A DNA stretch of 64,000 nt. Source: Rhizobium indicum (GTDB lineage Bacteria > Pseudomonadota > Alphaproteobacteria > Rhizobiales > Rhizobiaceae). The notes beneath the pieces are model-generated. The model searched no databases, was not told where the DNA came from, and worked only from the letters and a program-made list of their open reading frames with translations. Position numbers and translations under genes: made by a program. Of this stretch, positions 50,099-60,350 are shown one piece after another; position 1 is the stretch's first letter; each line of letters starts with the position of its first letter. The DNA lies in the NCBI RefSeq assembly GCF_005862305.2, contig NZ_CP054021.1:806001-870000 (forward strand), written 5' to 3'.

Positions 50099-52753
50099 AT
50101 GAATGTTGTAGTGGTGGAATCGCCTGCCAAGGCCAAGACGATCAATAAGTATCTGGGTCCGGGATACAAAGTGCTCGCCTCCTTCGGCCATGTGCGCGAT
50201 CTGCCTGCCAAGGACGGCTCAGTTCTTCCTGATCAGGACTTCGAAATGCTTTGGGAGGTCGACAGCGCCTCCGCCAAGCGCATGAAGGACATTGCCGACG
50301 CGTTGAAATCCTCGGACGGCCTCATTCTCGCGACCGACCCGGATCGCGAAGGCGAAGCGATTTCCTGGCATGTTCTCGACATGCTGAACAAGAAGCGCGC
50401 GCTCACCGGCAAGTCGGTCAAGCGCGTCGTCTTCAACGCGATCACCAAAAAGGCAGTGCTCGACGCGATGGCTGCGCCACGCGATCTCGATGTGCCTCTG
50501 GTCGACGCTTATCTCGCTCGGCGCGCACTCGACTACCTCGTCGGCTTCAACCTTTCACCGGTTCTCTGGCGCAAGCTGCCCGGCGCGCGTTCGGCCGGCC
50601 GCGTCCAGTCGGTGGCACTGCGCCTCGTTTGCGACCGCGAATCCGAGATCGAGCGCTTCATCTCGGAAGAATACTGGAACATCTCGGCGCTGCTGAAGAC
50701 GCCGCGCGGCGACGAGTTCGAGGCGAGGCTGGTTTCGGCGAACGGCAAACGGCTGCAGCCGCGCGCAATCGGCAACGGCGAAGATGCCGGCCGGCTGAAG
50801 GCATTGCTCGAAGGTGCGAGCTACGTCGTCGACTCAGTCGAGGCGAAGCCGGTCAAGCGTAATCCCGGACCGCCCTTCACGACCTCGACGCTGCAACAGG
50901 CCGCCTCCTCCAACCTCGGCTTCTCGGCCTCGCGCACCATGCAGGTTGCCCAGAAGCTCTATGAGGGCGTCGATATCGGCGGCGAGACGGTCGGTCTCAT
51001 CACCTATATGCGAACCGACGGCGTGCAAATGGCGCCCGAGGCGATCGACGCGGCGCGCAGCGCCATCGTCGACCAGTTCGGCGAGCGCTATATGCCGGAA
51101 AAGCCGCGCTTCTACTCGACCAAGGCGAAGAACGCCCAGGAGGCGCACGAGGCGATCCGACCGACTGATTTCTATCGTTCGCCCGACCGTGTGCGCAAAT
51201 TCCTCGATGCCGACCAGATCCGGCTCTACGAGCTGATCTGGAAACGCGGCATCGCCAGCCAAATGGCGTCGGCCGAGATCGAGCGCACGACGGCTGAAAT
51301 CACCGCCGACAACAAGGGCGAGAAGGCCGGTCTGCGCGCCGTCGGTTCGGTCATCCGCTTCGATGGTTTCATCGCCGCCTATACCGACCAGAAGGAAGAT
51401 GGCGAGCAGAGCGACGACGGCGACGAGGATGGCCGCCTGCCGGAGATCAATGCGCGCGAGGCGCTCGCCAAGCAGAAGATCAATTCGACGCAGCATTTCA
51501 CCGAACCGCCGCCGCGCTATTCGGAAGCCTCGCTGATCAAGAAGATGGAAGAGCTCGGCATCGGCCGCCCCTCCACCTATGCCGCGACGCTCGCGACACT
51601 GCGCGACCGCGACTATGTGACGATCGACAAGCGCAAGCTGATCCCGCAGGCCAAGGGCCGGCTGGTGACCGCTTTCCTCGAGAGCTTCTTCACCAAATAT
51701 GTCGAATACGACTTCACCGCCGATCTCGAAGAGAAGCTTGACCGGATTTCCGCCGGCGAGCTGAACTGGAAGCAGGTGCTGCGCGATTTCTGGAAGGATT
51801 TCTTCGCCCAGATCGAGGACACCAAGGAACTGCGCGTCACCAACGTGCTCGATTCGCTGAACGAGGCGCTGGCACCCCTCGTCTTCCCGAAACGGGAGGA
51901 CGGTAGCGATCCGCGCATCTGTCAGGTCTGCGGCACCGGCAACCTGTCGCTGAAGCTCGGCAAATACGGCGCCTTCGTCGGCTGCTCGAACTATCCGGAC
52001 TGCAACTACACCCGCCAGCTCTCTTCCGAAAACGGCGGAGAAGCGGACGGTGCGGCACTCAACGAGCCGAAGAACCTCGGCACCGATCCGACGACAGGCG
52101 AGGAGCTGACGCTGCGTTCCGGCCGCTTCGGCCCCTATATCCAGCGCGGCGACGGCAAGGAAGCCAAGCGCGCTTCGCTGCCGAAGGGCTGGAAGCCCGA
52201 GGACATCGATTATGAAAAGGCGATGGCGCTGATCTCGCTGCCGCGCGATATCGGCAAACATCCCGAATCGGGCAAGATGATCTCGTCCGGCATCGGCCGC
52301 TATGGGCCGTTCCTCCTGCATGACGGCTCCTATGCCAATCTGGAAACCGTCGAGGATGTTTTCTCGGTCGGCCTCAACCGCGCCGTGACTGTTATCGCCG
52401 AAAAGGCGAAACAGGCCCCGGGCCGGGGTGCGCGCGGCACGCCGGCAGCGCTGAAGACGCTCGGCGATCATCCTGATGGCGGCGCCATCACCGTTCGCGA
52501 CGGCAAGTACGGCCCTTATGTCAATTGGGGCAAGGTCAACGCTACACTGCCGAAGGGCAAGGATCCCCAGGCGATCACCGTCGAGGAGGCGCTTGCGCTG
52601 ATCGCCGAGAAGGCCGGCAAGGCCCCTGCGGGCAAGGCGGCCAAGGCGAAAGCCAAGCCGAAGGCGGCCGCCGCCGAAGCCAAGAGCACCAAGACGGCTG
52701 TCAAGCCGAAGACAACGAAGGCGAAAGCGCCCGCGAAATCGAAAAAGGGCTGA
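50099..52753 (+). CDS. topA: DNA topoisomerase I
   Basis: 884 residues. Toprim VVVESPAKAKTINKYLG and DPDREGEAISWH; the catalytic Tyr in GLITYMRTDG; one Cys4 zinc finger (CQVCGTGN...GCSNYPDC); then repeated RYGPFL/KYGPYV-type modules and a Lys/Ala-rich tail (KAKAKPKAAAAEAK...). It relaxes negative supercoils. It is followed by rnr 1 bp later, so probably one transcript. Confidence 0.97.
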   Translation: MNVVVVESPAKAKTINKYLGPGYKVLASFGHVRDLPAKDGSVLPDQDFEMLWEVDSASAKRMKDIADALKSSDGLILATDPDREGEAISWHVLDMLNKKRALTGKSVKRVVFNAITKKAVLDAMAAPRDLDVPLVDAYLARRALDYLVGFNLSPVLWRKLPGARSAGRVQSVALRLVCDRESEIERFISEEYWNISALLKTPRGDEFEARLVSANGKRLQPRAIGNGEDAGRLKALLEGASYVVDSVEAKPVKRNPGPPFTTSTLQQAASSNLGFSASRTMQVAQKLYEGVDIGGETVGLITYMRTDGVQMAPEAIDAARSAIVDQFGERYMPEKPRFYSTKAKNAQEAHEAIRPTDFYRSPDRVRKFLDADQIRLYELIWKRGIASQMASAEIERTTAEITADNKGEKAGLRAVGSVIRFDGFIAAYTDQKEDGEQSDDGDEDGRLPEINAREALAKQKINSTQHFTEPPPRYSEASLIKKMEELGIGRPSTYAATLATLRDRDYVTIDKRKLIPQAKGRLVTAFLESFFTKYVEYDFTADLEEKLDRISAGELNWKQVLRDFWKDFFAQIEDTKELRVTNVLDSLNEALAPLVFPKREDGSDPRICQVCGTGNLSLKLGKYGAFVGCSNYPDCNYTRQLSSENGGEADGAALNEPKNLGTDPTTGEELTLRSGRFGPYIQRGDGKEAKRASLPKGWKPEDIDYEKAMALISLPRDIGKHPESGKMISSGIGRYGPFLLHDGSYANLETVEDVFSVGLNRAVTVIAEKAKQAPGRGARGTPAALKTLGDHPDGGAITVRDGKYGPYVNWGKVNATLPKGKDPQAITVEEALALIAEKAGKAPAGKAAKAKAKPKAAAAEAKSTKTAVKPKTTKAKAPAKSKKG

Positions 52754-52754
52754 C

Positions 52755-55127
52755 GTGAGCAGAATACCGCGCGAGAGAACGAACCCTGCGGGCAAGCGCC
52801 CGGGCAAGACCGGCCGCGCCGGCAAGGATGCTCCCGCCGTCGAGCCGCTGAACATCGTCCACGGCGCGCTGCCTTCGCGCGAGGTGATCCTGCGCTTCAT
52901 CGCCGATCATCCGCAGAAAGCGTCCAAGCGTGAACTCGCCAAGGCTTTCGGCCTGAAGGGCGACAACCGCGTTGAGCTCAAGCACATGCTGCAGGAGCTC
53001 GAGCAGGAAGGCATGCTGCAGAAGAACCGCAAGTCGCTGATCCGGCCCGGTGCGCTGCCGCCTGTCACCGTCCTCGATATCACCACGCGCGACAAGGACG
53101 GCGATCTGATCGGCCGGCCGGCGGAATGGCCGGAGGACCAGGGCGTGGCACCCGCCGTCGCCATCCGCCAGCAATCGCCGGCAGGCCGCCAGGGCAAGGG
53201 CAAGGCGCCCGTCGCCGGGCTCGGCGACCGCATCCTGGCGAAGATCTTCCCGGCTGTCGATCGCGGCGGGCCGGCCTATACGGCGCGGATCATCAAGGTG
53301 ATCGACAGGCGCCGCGGCGCCTCGATGGGCGTTTTCCGCACTGCACCCGGCGGCGGCGGCCGACTGCTGCCGATCGAACGGCGCGGCGAGGAGATGGTGA
53401 TCGATCCCGACTTCACCGGCGGCGCCACGGACGGCGACCTGGTCGAAGTCGAAATCGCCCGTCTCGGCCGTTTCGGCCTGCCGCGCGCCAAGGTGCTTTC
53501 CGTCGTCGGTTCCGTCGGTTCGGAAAAGGCGATCTCGATGATCGCGATCCATGCGCACGGCATCCCGCATGTCTTCCCGCCGGCCGTTATCGCCGAGGCG
53601 GAGGCCGCAAAGCCCGCCAGCATGTCGCATCGCGAGGATTGGCGCGACGTGCCGCTGATCACCATCGACCCGGCCGACGCCAAGGACCATGACGACGCCG
53701 TCTATGCCGAGCTCGACCCCTCGCCCGACAATCCCGGCGGCGTCCTCGTCACCGTCGCGATCGCCGACGTCTCCTGGTATGTCCGACCCAATTCGCCGCT
53801 CGACCGCGAGGCGCTGAAGCGCGGCAACTCGGTCTATTTCCCTGATCGTGTCGTGCCGATGCTGCCGGAGCGCATCTCAAACGATCTCTGCTCGCTGAAA
53901 GAAGGCGTCGACCGCCCGGCGCTCGCCGTGCGCATGAGCTTTTCCGGGGAAGGCCGCAAGATCGGCCATACTTTCCATCGCATCATGATGAAGAGTGCCG
54001 CCAAGCTCTCCTACCAGCAGGCGCAAGCGGCGATCGACGGGAAACCGGACGATCAGACCGGACCGATGCTCGAGCCGATCCTGAAGCCGCTCTGGCACGC
54101 CTATGAGGTGATGAAGCGCGGACGCGACCGGCGCCAACCGCTGGAACTCGATATGCCGGAGCGCAAGATCCTGCTGAAGCCCGATGGCACGGTCGACCGG
54201 GTCGTCGTGCCGCCACGGCTCGATGCGCATAAGCTGATCGAAGAGATGATGATCCAGGCGAACGTCTGCGCCGCCGAGACTTTGGAAAAGAAGCGTCAGC
54301 CGCTGATCTACCGCATCCATGACGGCCCGACGCTTGCCAAGCAGGAAATCCTGCGCGAGTTCCTGGCCACGCTCGGCATCTCGCTTGCCAAGGGCGGCAA
54401 CATGCGCGCCAACAACTTTAACGGCATTCTGGCGAAGGCGGACGGCACGCCGCATCAGACCATGGTGAGCGAGATGGTGCTGCGTTCGCAGAGCCAGGCG
54501 ATCTACGGCCCGGAGAATATCGGCCATTTCGGCCTCAACCTGATGAAATACGCCCACTTCACCTCGCCGATCCGCCGTTATGCCGACCTCATCGTGCATC
54601 GCGCCCTCGTCGGCTCGCTCGGCTTCGGCGAAGGCGGCATCACGCCCGAAGAAGAGGCGGCGCTCGACGATATCGCCGCCGAAATCTCGACCTTCGAGCG
54701 CCGGGCCATGGCAGCCGAGCGCGAAACCGTCGACCGGCTGATCGCGCACCACCTCAGCGGCCGTGTCGGCGAGGAATTTGCCGGGCGGGTTTCGGGCGTG
54801 ACGAAATCGGGGCTTTTTATCGCCCTGCCGGACTATGGCGCCGACGGTTTCGTCCCTATATCTACGCTCGGCAGCGATTATTTCATCTATGACGAGGCGC
54901 ATCAGGCACTCTCAGGTGAACGAACAGGACTCGGCTATCGCCTGGGTGACAGTGTCACCGTCAAACTTGTCGAAGCGATCCCGCTTGCCGGTGCACTGCG
55001 TTTCGAGATGATCAGCGAGGGCCGCGAGATGCCGGCGGCGGTGCGTTCCTTCCACAAGGCGGGGCGCCGCGACAGGGGCCAGGTTCGCAAGAAGCCTGGA
55101 ACGAGGCCGCCGCGCGGGCGGCACTAA
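52755..55127 (+). CDS. rnr: Ribonuclease R
   Basis: 790 residues. An N-terminal winged helix (VILRFIADHPQKASKRELAKAFGL), cold-shock domains, the RNB catalytic domain with ITIDPADAKDHDDAVYAE (acidic cluster) and FTSPIRRYADLIVHRAL, then S1 (GVTKSGLFIALPDYGADGFVPIS) and a basic tail. It degrades structured RNA 3' to 5'. GTG start; the ribosome site lies inside the end of topA (AAAGGG), so translation is likely coupled. Confidence 0.95.
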   Translation: MSRIPRERTNPAGKRPGKTGRAGKDAPAVEPLNIVHGALPSREVILRFIADHPQKASKRELAKAFGLKGDNRVELKHMLQELEQEGMLQKNRKSLIRPGALPPVTVLDITTRDKDGDLIGRPAEWPEDQGVAPAVAIRQQSPAGRQGKGKAPVAGLGDRILAKIFPAVDRGGPAYTARIIKVIDRRRGASMGVFRTAPGGGGRLLPIERRGEEMVIDPDFTGGATDGDLVEVEIARLGRFGLPRAKVLSVVGSVGSEKAISMIAIHAHGIPHVFPPAVIAEAEAAKPASMSHREDWRDVPLITIDPADAKDHDDAVYAELDPSPDNPGGVLVTVAIADVSWYVRPNSPLDREALKRGNSVYFPDRVVPMLPERISNDLCSLKEGVDRPALAVRMSFSGEGRKIGHTFHRIMMKSAAKLSYQQAQAAIDGKPDDQTGPMLEPILKPLWHAYEVMKRGRDRRQPLELDMPERKILLKPDGTVDRVVVPPRLDAHKLIEEMMIQANVCAAETLEKKRQPLIYRIHDGPTLAKQEILREFLATLGISLAKGGNMRANNFNGILAKADGTPHQTMVSEMVLRSQSQAIYGPENIGHFGLNLMKYAHFTSPIRRYADLIVHRALVGSLGFGEGGITPEEEAALDDIAAEISTFERRAMAAERETVDRLIAHHLSGRVGEEFAGRVSGVTKSGLFIALPDYGADGFVPISTLGSDYFIYDEAHQALSGERTGLGYRLGDSVTVKLVEAIPLAGALRFEMISEGREMPAAVRSFHKAGRRDRGQVRKKPGTRPPRGRH

Positions 55128-55132
55128 AGCGT

Positions 55133-55217
55133 CGCAATCGTTCAGATTGCGCCCCCGCTGTAGGTCCTTGTTTTCGTGTCGTTATCGCGAAGCCGCTGCA
55201 CAGTTTCGCGCGACATG
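55133..55217. repeat. RIME-like intergenic element (second copy)
   Basis: Two modules. The left has GCGTCGCAATC with GATTGCG around GTTCA (55136-55152). The right has TGTCG (55177-55181) with CGACA (55211-55215) and an inner CGCGAA (55186-55191) with TTCGCG (55205-55210), matching the architecture at 3911-3958, including a shared loop (CCG...CACA). It lies between rnr and the DUF983 gene. Confidence 0.65.
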
Positions 55218-55242
55218 TTTTAGATCCGAAGAGGAACATGCG

Positions 55243-55695
55243 ATGAGCACACCGACCGATCCGGCCGTCCGCTACAGCGATACGCCCGAGATCGAGCGTC
55301 CGCTTGGGCGCTCCATCATGCGCGGGCTGATGAACCGCTGCCCGGCCTGCGGCAACGGCAAGCTCTTTCGCGCCTTCCTGAAGCCGGTCGATCATTGCGC
55401 CGCTTGCGGCGAGGCGATGCATCACCAACGCGCCGACGACCTGCCGCCCTATATCGTCATCCTCGTCCTCGGCCACGTCGTGGTCGGCGGCTATATGCTG
55501 ACCGACCTGACTTTCGTGCTACCGGTCTGGGTGCATCTCGCCATCTGGGCGCCGATCACCGTCATCACCGCGCTTGCCTCGATCCAGCCGATCAAGGGCG
55601 GGGTCATCGGCCTGCAATGGGCGCTGCGCATGCACGGCTTCGGTGGCGAGAGTGACGGTCCGGACGATTATGACATCCCCGGCCGGCCGAATTAG
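55243..55695 (+). CDS. DUF983 membrane protein
   Basis: 150 residues. A zinc-ribbon-like pair (CPACGNGKLF, CAACGEAM) is followed by two transmembrane helices (YIVILVLGHVVVGGYML, HLAIWAPITVITALASI) and the family end PIKGGVIGLQWALRMHGFG. Function of the family is unknown. GAGGAA lies 9 nt upstream of ATG 55243. Confidence 0.9.
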   Translation: MSTPTDPAVRYSDTPEIERPLGRSIMRGLMNRCPACGNGKLFRAFLKPVDHCAACGEAMHHQRADDLPPYIVILVLGHVVVGGYMLTDLTFVLPVWVHLAIWAPITVITALASIQPIKGGVIGLQWALRMHGFGGESDGPDDYDIPGRPN

Positions 55696-55949
55696 CGCCT
55701 TCACCTTCCAGACATATTTAACGTGTAGTGCCAGCCCTCCACCGACCACCACCCAAATGCGGGAGCCGACGATCCTCAAGACCTGACATGGTAAGCATTT
55801 CTTGCCCGAACGGGCTTTACATTCCGCAGATGGTCACTCACATCGGAAATACTGCGAAGCGGCATCCGTCACCTGGATTTGGCACGTCCGTGTCTATCTA
55901 TCTGACGGGATCGGTCGATTCGTTCGCGCACCTCTCTAAGGATGGATAA

Positions 55950-57134
55950 ATGTCTCAGCCGAGAACCGGCACACCGGGCGATGTCGAAGAAATCCATTGG
56001 CCTTCTCTGGTGGCAGCCATCTCGTCCATCTCAGCCGTTGGCATAGCAATCGGCCTCGGTCTGCCCCTCCTCAGCATCATCCTCGAAAAACGCGGTATCT
56101 CGTCCACCCTGATCGGGCTCAACACGGCGATGGCCGGGGTCGCGGCGATGGCCGCCGCACCGATCACCACCAAGCTCGCCCATAAATACGGCGTTGCGCC
56201 GACGATGATCTGGGCTGTGCTGATTTCGGCGCTGAGCGCGCTCGGTTTCTATTACGCCCAGGATTTCTGGATGTGGTTTCCGCTGCGTTTCGCCTTCCAC
56301 GGCGCGACGACGACGCTGTTCATCCTCTCCGAATTCTGGATCAACGCCGCTTCGCCGCCTTCCAAGCGCGGCTTCGTACTCGGCATCTATGCGACGGTGC
56401 TTTCCCTTGGCTTCGCGGCCGGACCGCTGCTGTTTTCGATCCTCGGCAGCGACGGTATCTTCCCCTTCCTGATCGGCGCCGGCGCCATCCTGCTTGCCGC
56501 CATCCCGATCTACATCGCCCGCGACGAAAGCCCGGTGCTCGAGGAAAAACCGGAGCTGCATTTCATGCGCTACGTTTTCCTGGTGCCGACTGCGACGGCG
56601 GCGGTCTTCATCTTCGGCGCGGTCGAAGCCGGTGGGCTGTCGCTTTTTCCGATCTTTGCCGTGCGCGCCCATTTCACCGAATCGCAGGCAGCACTTCTGC
56701 TCACCATGATGGGCGTCGGCAACGTCATCTTTCAGATCCCGCTCGGCCTGCTTTCCGACCGCATCGCCGACAAGCGGCCGCTTCTGGCCGGCATGGCGCT
56801 GATGGGCTTCATCGGCTCGATGATGTTGCCGCTGTTGCTCGACAACTGGCTGCTGATGGCCGGGCTCCTGCTTTTCTGGGGCGGCTGCGTCTCAGGCCTC
56901 TATACGGTCGGCCTCAGCCATCTCGGCTCGCGGCTGACGGGCTCCGATCTTGCTGCGGCCAATGCTGCCTTTGTCTTCTGTTATGCGATGGGAACCGTGG
57001 CCGGGCCGCAGGCGATCGGCGCAGCGATCGATGTCGCTGGAAATAACGGTTTTGCCTGGGCGATTGCGGCTTTCTTCGGTCTTTACGCCCTACTTTCCGG
57101 CATCAGACTGATGTTCATTCGAAAACGGGCTTGA
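55950..57134 (+). CDS. MFS transporter
   Basis: 394 residues with about 12 hydrophobic helices in two halves. MFS loop 2-3 motif is modest (TTKLAHKYG), and the central loop after helix 6 ([15 protein letters not shown]) is cytoplasmic. The second half has [16 protein letters not shown], the repeated signature. Similar proteins are annotated as YcaD-like or sugar/drug exporters; the substrate is not inferable. ATG 55950 lies without a strong ribosome site (AAGGATGGATAA before it). Confidence 0.88.
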   Translation: MSQPRTGTPGDVEEIHWPSLVAAISSISAVGIAIGLGLPLLSIILEKRGISSTLIGLNTAMAGVAAMAAAPITTKLAHKYGVAPTMIWAVLISALSALGFYYAQDFWMWFPLRFAFHGATTTLFILSEFWINAASPPSKRGFVLGIYATVLSLGFAAGPLLFSILGSDGIFPFLIGAGAILLAAIPIYIARDESPVLEEKPELHFMRYVFLVPTATAAVFIFGAVEAGGLSLFPIFAVRAHFTESQAALLLTMMGVGNVIFQIPLGLLSDRIADKRPLLAGMALMGFIGSMMLPLLLDNWLLMAGLLLFWGGCVSGLYTVGLSHLGSRLTGSDLAAANAAFVFCYAMGTVAGPQAIGAAIDVAGNNGFAWAIAAFFGLYALLSGIRLMFIRKRA

Positions 57135-57226
57135 CTTTTCGGGCGGGATTCGTAGTTTCGCGCCAGGATTTGCCGTGGAGCCCATCCGGCTTCCACGGCT
57201 TTCATTTTCTTAGAGGCAGGACGACC

Positions 57227-57394
57227 ATGGCCAAGGCTACAACAATCAAGATCAAGCTGCTGTCGACGGCTGACACCGGTTTCTTCTACGTCACCACGAA
57301 GAACAGCCGCACGATGACGGACAAGATGACGAAGACGAAGTACGACCCGGTTGCGAAGAAGCATGTCGAGTTCAAGGAAACCAAGATCAAGTAA
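57227..57394 (+). CDS. rpmG: 50S ribosomal protein L33
   Basis: 55 residues: [22 protein letters not shown] then [19 protein letters not shown]. The Cys pairs of the zinc-binding form are absent, so this is the Cys-less type. AGAGGCAGG lies upstream. It ends in a terminator at 57415-57450. Confidence 0.97.
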   Translation: MAKATTIKIKLLSTADTGFFYVTTKNSRTMTDKMTKTKYDPVAKKHVEFKETKIK

Positions 57395-57414
57395 TCACTT
57401 GGCCTGACGGATTT

Positions 57415-57450
57415 CAAAAAAGCGCGCGCCTTCGGGTTGCGCGTTTTTTA
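57415..57450 (+). terminator. Rho-independent terminator of rpmG
   Basis: AAAAAAGCGCGCGCC and GGTTGCGCGTTTTTT around a TTCG loop, with one bulge; A-run and T-run on both sides, so it may act in both directions. Confidence 0.8.
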
Positions 57451-57494
57451 TTGCCCGGATTAATCGTCTTTAAAAAATGATAGCGCAAACAGAC

Positions 57495-57608
57495 AAAACG
57501 CCGCCCTTCCATCTTCGGGAAGTGGCGGCGTTTTCGTGAAAGGGGGTCGGCCAGCATGCAAAACGGCACGAGGAACCGCTATAACTTGCCTACTAGCCGA
57601 CCGACCCC
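57495..57608 (-). ncRNA. Candidate small structured RNA
   Basis: On the minus strand a 66-nt block bounded by GGGGTCGG and CCGACCCC (57601-57608 and 57543-57550 complement) contains an inner GGCA/TGCC pairing. It is followed by a strong hairpin AAAACGCCGCC (57495-57505) with GGCGGCGTTTT (57524-57534) and then T-rich sequence, as at the 3' end of an sRNA. No open frame of quality covers it. The upstream promoter is not identified. Confidence 0.35.
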
Positions 57609-58143
57609 ACGACCCAGGAGATGCGGCGGACCTGAGCATCATGGGGTATCGACAACTCCTCAACGGGAGCGCTTCTCTTATGAGCGATAATTTGCGCAAA
57701 AATGAAAGAAAATCAACAAATTCTTAATGATGAATTTTCTCATCTTGATTCTATGGTTAAAAGTCCAGATTTGGGACATACAAAGATTTGTCGCCTCTGC
57801 TTTGGATCGAAGCGTAGCGCCTGCTCTTTCCAAGAAATTCGACAATATACCTTAATAACTTACGCCACCCTTCCCCTTACGTGAGGTGACGCCGCCGCAA
57901 TCTATTTGACCCCGTCGGCGATAGGCATTTTTTATAGTCTTCATTTCATATTGAGCTACGGCCTGCCGCTATCAAGACTATCGCGCGGCAACACATCCGC
58001 GGCAACGCGGCGAGTCCAATTTTGGGCTATTGGGCTGCAATTTTTTCGCCCCGCAGTGCACAGGCGGAGATTAAAAATCGGTAACAATTCGCTTACCGCA
58101 GTGGAAAACCCGCAAATGGCGCCTAATGGCGGAAAATGATTCG
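57609..58143. other. AT-rich intergenic region
   Basis: About 530 bp with no credible gene; short open frames here lack ribosome sites and have random composition. It lies past the 3' end of pleD. The AT-richness (57700-57960) stands out from the surroundings. Confidence 0.4.
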
Positions 58144-59517
58144 TCACGCGGCCGCGGCGACCACGCGGTTGCGGCCGGTATTCTTTGCCTCGTAAAGGGC
58201 CAGATCCGCCTGTTTCATCAGTTGGTCCGGGGTCAGCACCGACGTAATGCGCGAGGCGATGCCGAAGGAAGCAGTGACGTTCAGTGCTTCCCCGGCGTGT
58301 TTCAGCATGAAGGGAGCGTTTTCGATCGCCGCACGAAGGCGCTCGGCGACGGCGGCGGCAATTTCCGGCGAGGTGTCGGGCATCACGACGACGAATTCTT
58401 CACCACCGTAGCGGCAGGCGAGATCGGCGCCGCGGATGGTCGAACGGACGCGATTTGAAAATTCCCGCAGCACTTCGTCGCCGCCATCATGGCCGTAGGT
58501 GTCGTTCACGTGCTTGAAGCGGTCGATATCGGTGATCAGCACCGAAAGCGGCCGGCCCCGCGCCATCGAACGGTTGAAGAGCACGTTCAGGTGGTTGTCG
58601 AGATAGCGCCGGTTATAAAGGCCGGTCAGCGCATCGGTCACGGCAAGCTCGATCGTCTGCTTGACGCTGGCGCGCAGCCGGTCGTTGTAACGCTTACGGC
58701 GGATCTGCGTCAGGCTGCGGGCAACCAGTTCGTTGGGATCGACCGGGCGGATGATGTAGTCGTTGACGCCGAGATCCAGCGCGCGCACGACCATTTCGTC
58801 AGCGCCCTGCTCGGTGATAATCAGGATCGGCAGAAAGCGGGTGCGCTCCAGCGAACGCAGCTGCGAGCAGAGGCGAAGCGGATCGTAATCGTCGAAGTTG
58901 GCGTTAACGATGACGAGATCGAACGCGCTTTCGGCCGCCTCGAAGAGGGCGGCCTGCGGATCGGAAAGGGCAAGCACGTCGGCGACGGGCTTCAGCGCCT
59001 TGATGATGCGCTCCTGCGAATTGGCGCGGCCGTCAACGAGCAACACTTGTGCGGTTTCGTCGGCGCGGCCCTCGCCTGCCCGTGTGAGGTCGTCAATGCC
59101 CATCGTATGGGCGGTGTCGGCGCGGATGCGCAGCTCATCGCTCAACGTCTTCAGCCGCAGCAGGCTCTTCACCCGGGAGATCAGTTGCAGATCGTTGACC
59201 GGCTTGGTGAGAAAATCGTCAGCGCCGGCCTTCAGGCCGCGCACCCGATCGGTCGGCTGGTCGAGCGCGGTGACCATGACGACTGGAATATGGGCGGTCT
59301 TCTGGCTGGCCTTCAGCCGCTCGCAGACCTCGAAACCGTCTATGCCGGGCATCATGATGTCGAGCAGGATGAGATCGACCTGGTTGCGCTCGCAGATCGC
59401 CAGTGCCGTGTAGCCGTCGGCTGCGGTCATCACGTCGAAATACTCCGCAAGCAGCCGCGCTTCGAGCAGCTTCACGTTGGCCGGAATATCGTCAACCACC
59501 AGTATTCGCGCAGTCAT
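58144..59517 (-). CDS. pleD: Diguanylate cyclase response regulator PleD
   Basis: 457 residues: REC1 with D9/D10 and phospho-acceptor D53, a degenerate REC2 (acceptor replaced by N205 in VIVNANFDD), and a GGDEF domain with active site GGEEF (371-375). The allosteric I-site RGAD (362-365) is five residues upstream. Phosphorylation dimerises the protein and switches on c-di-GMP synthesis at the cell pole in Caulobacter, where it also pairs with DivK. It starts 18 bp after divK's stop. Confidence 0.96.
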   Translation of the reverse strand: MTARILVVDDIPANVKLLEARLLAEYFDVMTAADGYTALAICERNQVDLILLDIMMPGIDGFEVCERLKASQKTAHIPVVMVTALDQPTDRVRGLKAGADDFLTKPVNDLQLISRVKSLLRLKTLSDELRIRADTAHTMGIDDLTRAGEGRADETAQVLLVDGRANSQERIIKALKPVADVLALSDPQAALFEAAESAFDLVIVNANFDDYDPLRLCSQLRSLERTRFLPILIITEQGADEMVVRALDLGVNDYIIRPVDPNELVARSLTQIRRKRYNDRLRASVKQTIELAVTDALTGLYNRRYLDNHLNVLFNRSMARGRPLSVLITDIDRFKHVNDTYGHDGGDEVLREFSNRVRSTIRGADLACRYGGEEFVVVMPDTSPEIAAAVAERLRAAIENAPFMLKHAGEALNVTASFGIASRITSVLTPDQLMKQADLALYEAKNTGRNRVVAAAA

Positions 59518-59535
59518 CAGCGTCTTTCCGATGCG

Positions 59536-59907
59536 TCAGGCATCGCCCAGATAGGTCTTGATCGTCTCGATGAATTTCGGAACCGAGATCGGCTTGGAAA
59601 CATAGGCCTCGCAGCCGCCCTGGCGGATCCGCTCCTCGTCGCCCTTCATCGCGAAAGCCGTAACGGCGATGACGGGAATCACGTGCAACTCGTCGTCTTC
59701 CTTCAGCCATTTCGTGACTTCGAGGCCGGAGACTTCGGGAAGCTGAATATCCATCAGGATGAGGTCGGGGCGATGCTTGCGCGCCAGATCGAGCGCCTCC
59801 ATACCGTTTCTGGTCTGGATCGTCGTATAACCGGACGCCTCGATGAGGTCGCGAAAGAGCTTCATGTTGAGCTCGTTATCTTCTACAATCATCACCTGTT
59901 TGGGCAT
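59536..59907 (-). CDS. divK: Single-domain response regulator DivK
   Basis: 123 residues, REC domain only: acidic E9-D10, phospho-acceptor D53 ([13 protein letters not shown]), T83-like in [16 protein letters not shown] and K105-like in AYVSKPISV. It signals between DivJ/PleC-type kinases to CtrA in alphaproteobacterial division control. First gene of divK-pleD. Confidence 0.97.
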   Translation of the reverse strand: MPKQVMIVEDNELNMKLFRDLIEASGYTTIQTRNGMEALDLARKHRPDLILMDIQLPEVSGLEVTKWLKEDDELHVIPVIAVTAFAMKGDEERIRQGGCEAYVSKPISVPKFIETIKTYLGDA

Positions 59908-60039
59908 GACAAGCTGTCCCTACGTCCGTTCGCGCAGCGGTTCGTCCCATGAGAAAGGCACATGCGGACAAATAGCTCGTGAAACCGATAGCGCACGCTA
60001 CCGGTATTTGGTTGAAGAAAAGGTAACTTACCCAGCGAA

Positions 60040-60348
60040 ATGCAAAGCAACTTCAAGACTTCGAAACAACAGGCCGCCGACCCGCACGAGACAGCGATCG
60101 CCGTGCTCGGCTGGCTTGCCGACGATCCCGACATGTTCGGCCGCTTTCTTTCCCTGACGGGTGTAGCGCCCGGCCAGGTGCGCAACGCCGTCAACGATCC
60201 CGGATTCCTCGCCGGCCTGATGGATTTCCTGATGAACCACGAACCGACGGCGATGGCCTTCTGCGCGGCGAGCGGGATCAGCCCGGAGACGGTGACCGCC
60301 GCCTGGCGGCATTTCTCGTCACCGGGCCTCGATTCCGGAGAATACTGA
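60040..60348 (+). CDS. DUF3572 family protein
   Basis: 102 residues: ETAIAVLGWLADDPDMFGRFLSLTGVAPGQVRNAV and GFLAGLMDFLMNHEPTAMAFCAASGISPE are the conserved helical blocks of this alphaproteobacterial family. Function unknown. It is divergent from divK and followed 2 bp later by the HAD-like gene. Confidence 0.92.
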   Translation: MQSNFKTSKQQAADPHETAIAVLGWLADDPDMFGRFLSLTGVAPGQVRNAVNDPGFLAGLMDFLMNHEPTAMAFCAASGISPETVTAAWRHFSSPGLDSGEY

Positions 60349-60350
60349 CC

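Noticed and set aside
50834-52900. 688-codon minus-strand frame opposite topA and rnr
   Set aside because: Shadow of two real genes; no domain pattern, and it crosses their boundary.
55728-55949. 73-aa ORF just before the MFS gene
   Set aside because: No ribosome site or recognisable pattern; probably leader DNA of the MFS gene.
57460-57699. 79-aa minus-strand ORF after rpmG
   Set aside because: No ribosome site, atypical composition and full overlap with palindromic structure; the structured-RNA reading is preferred.
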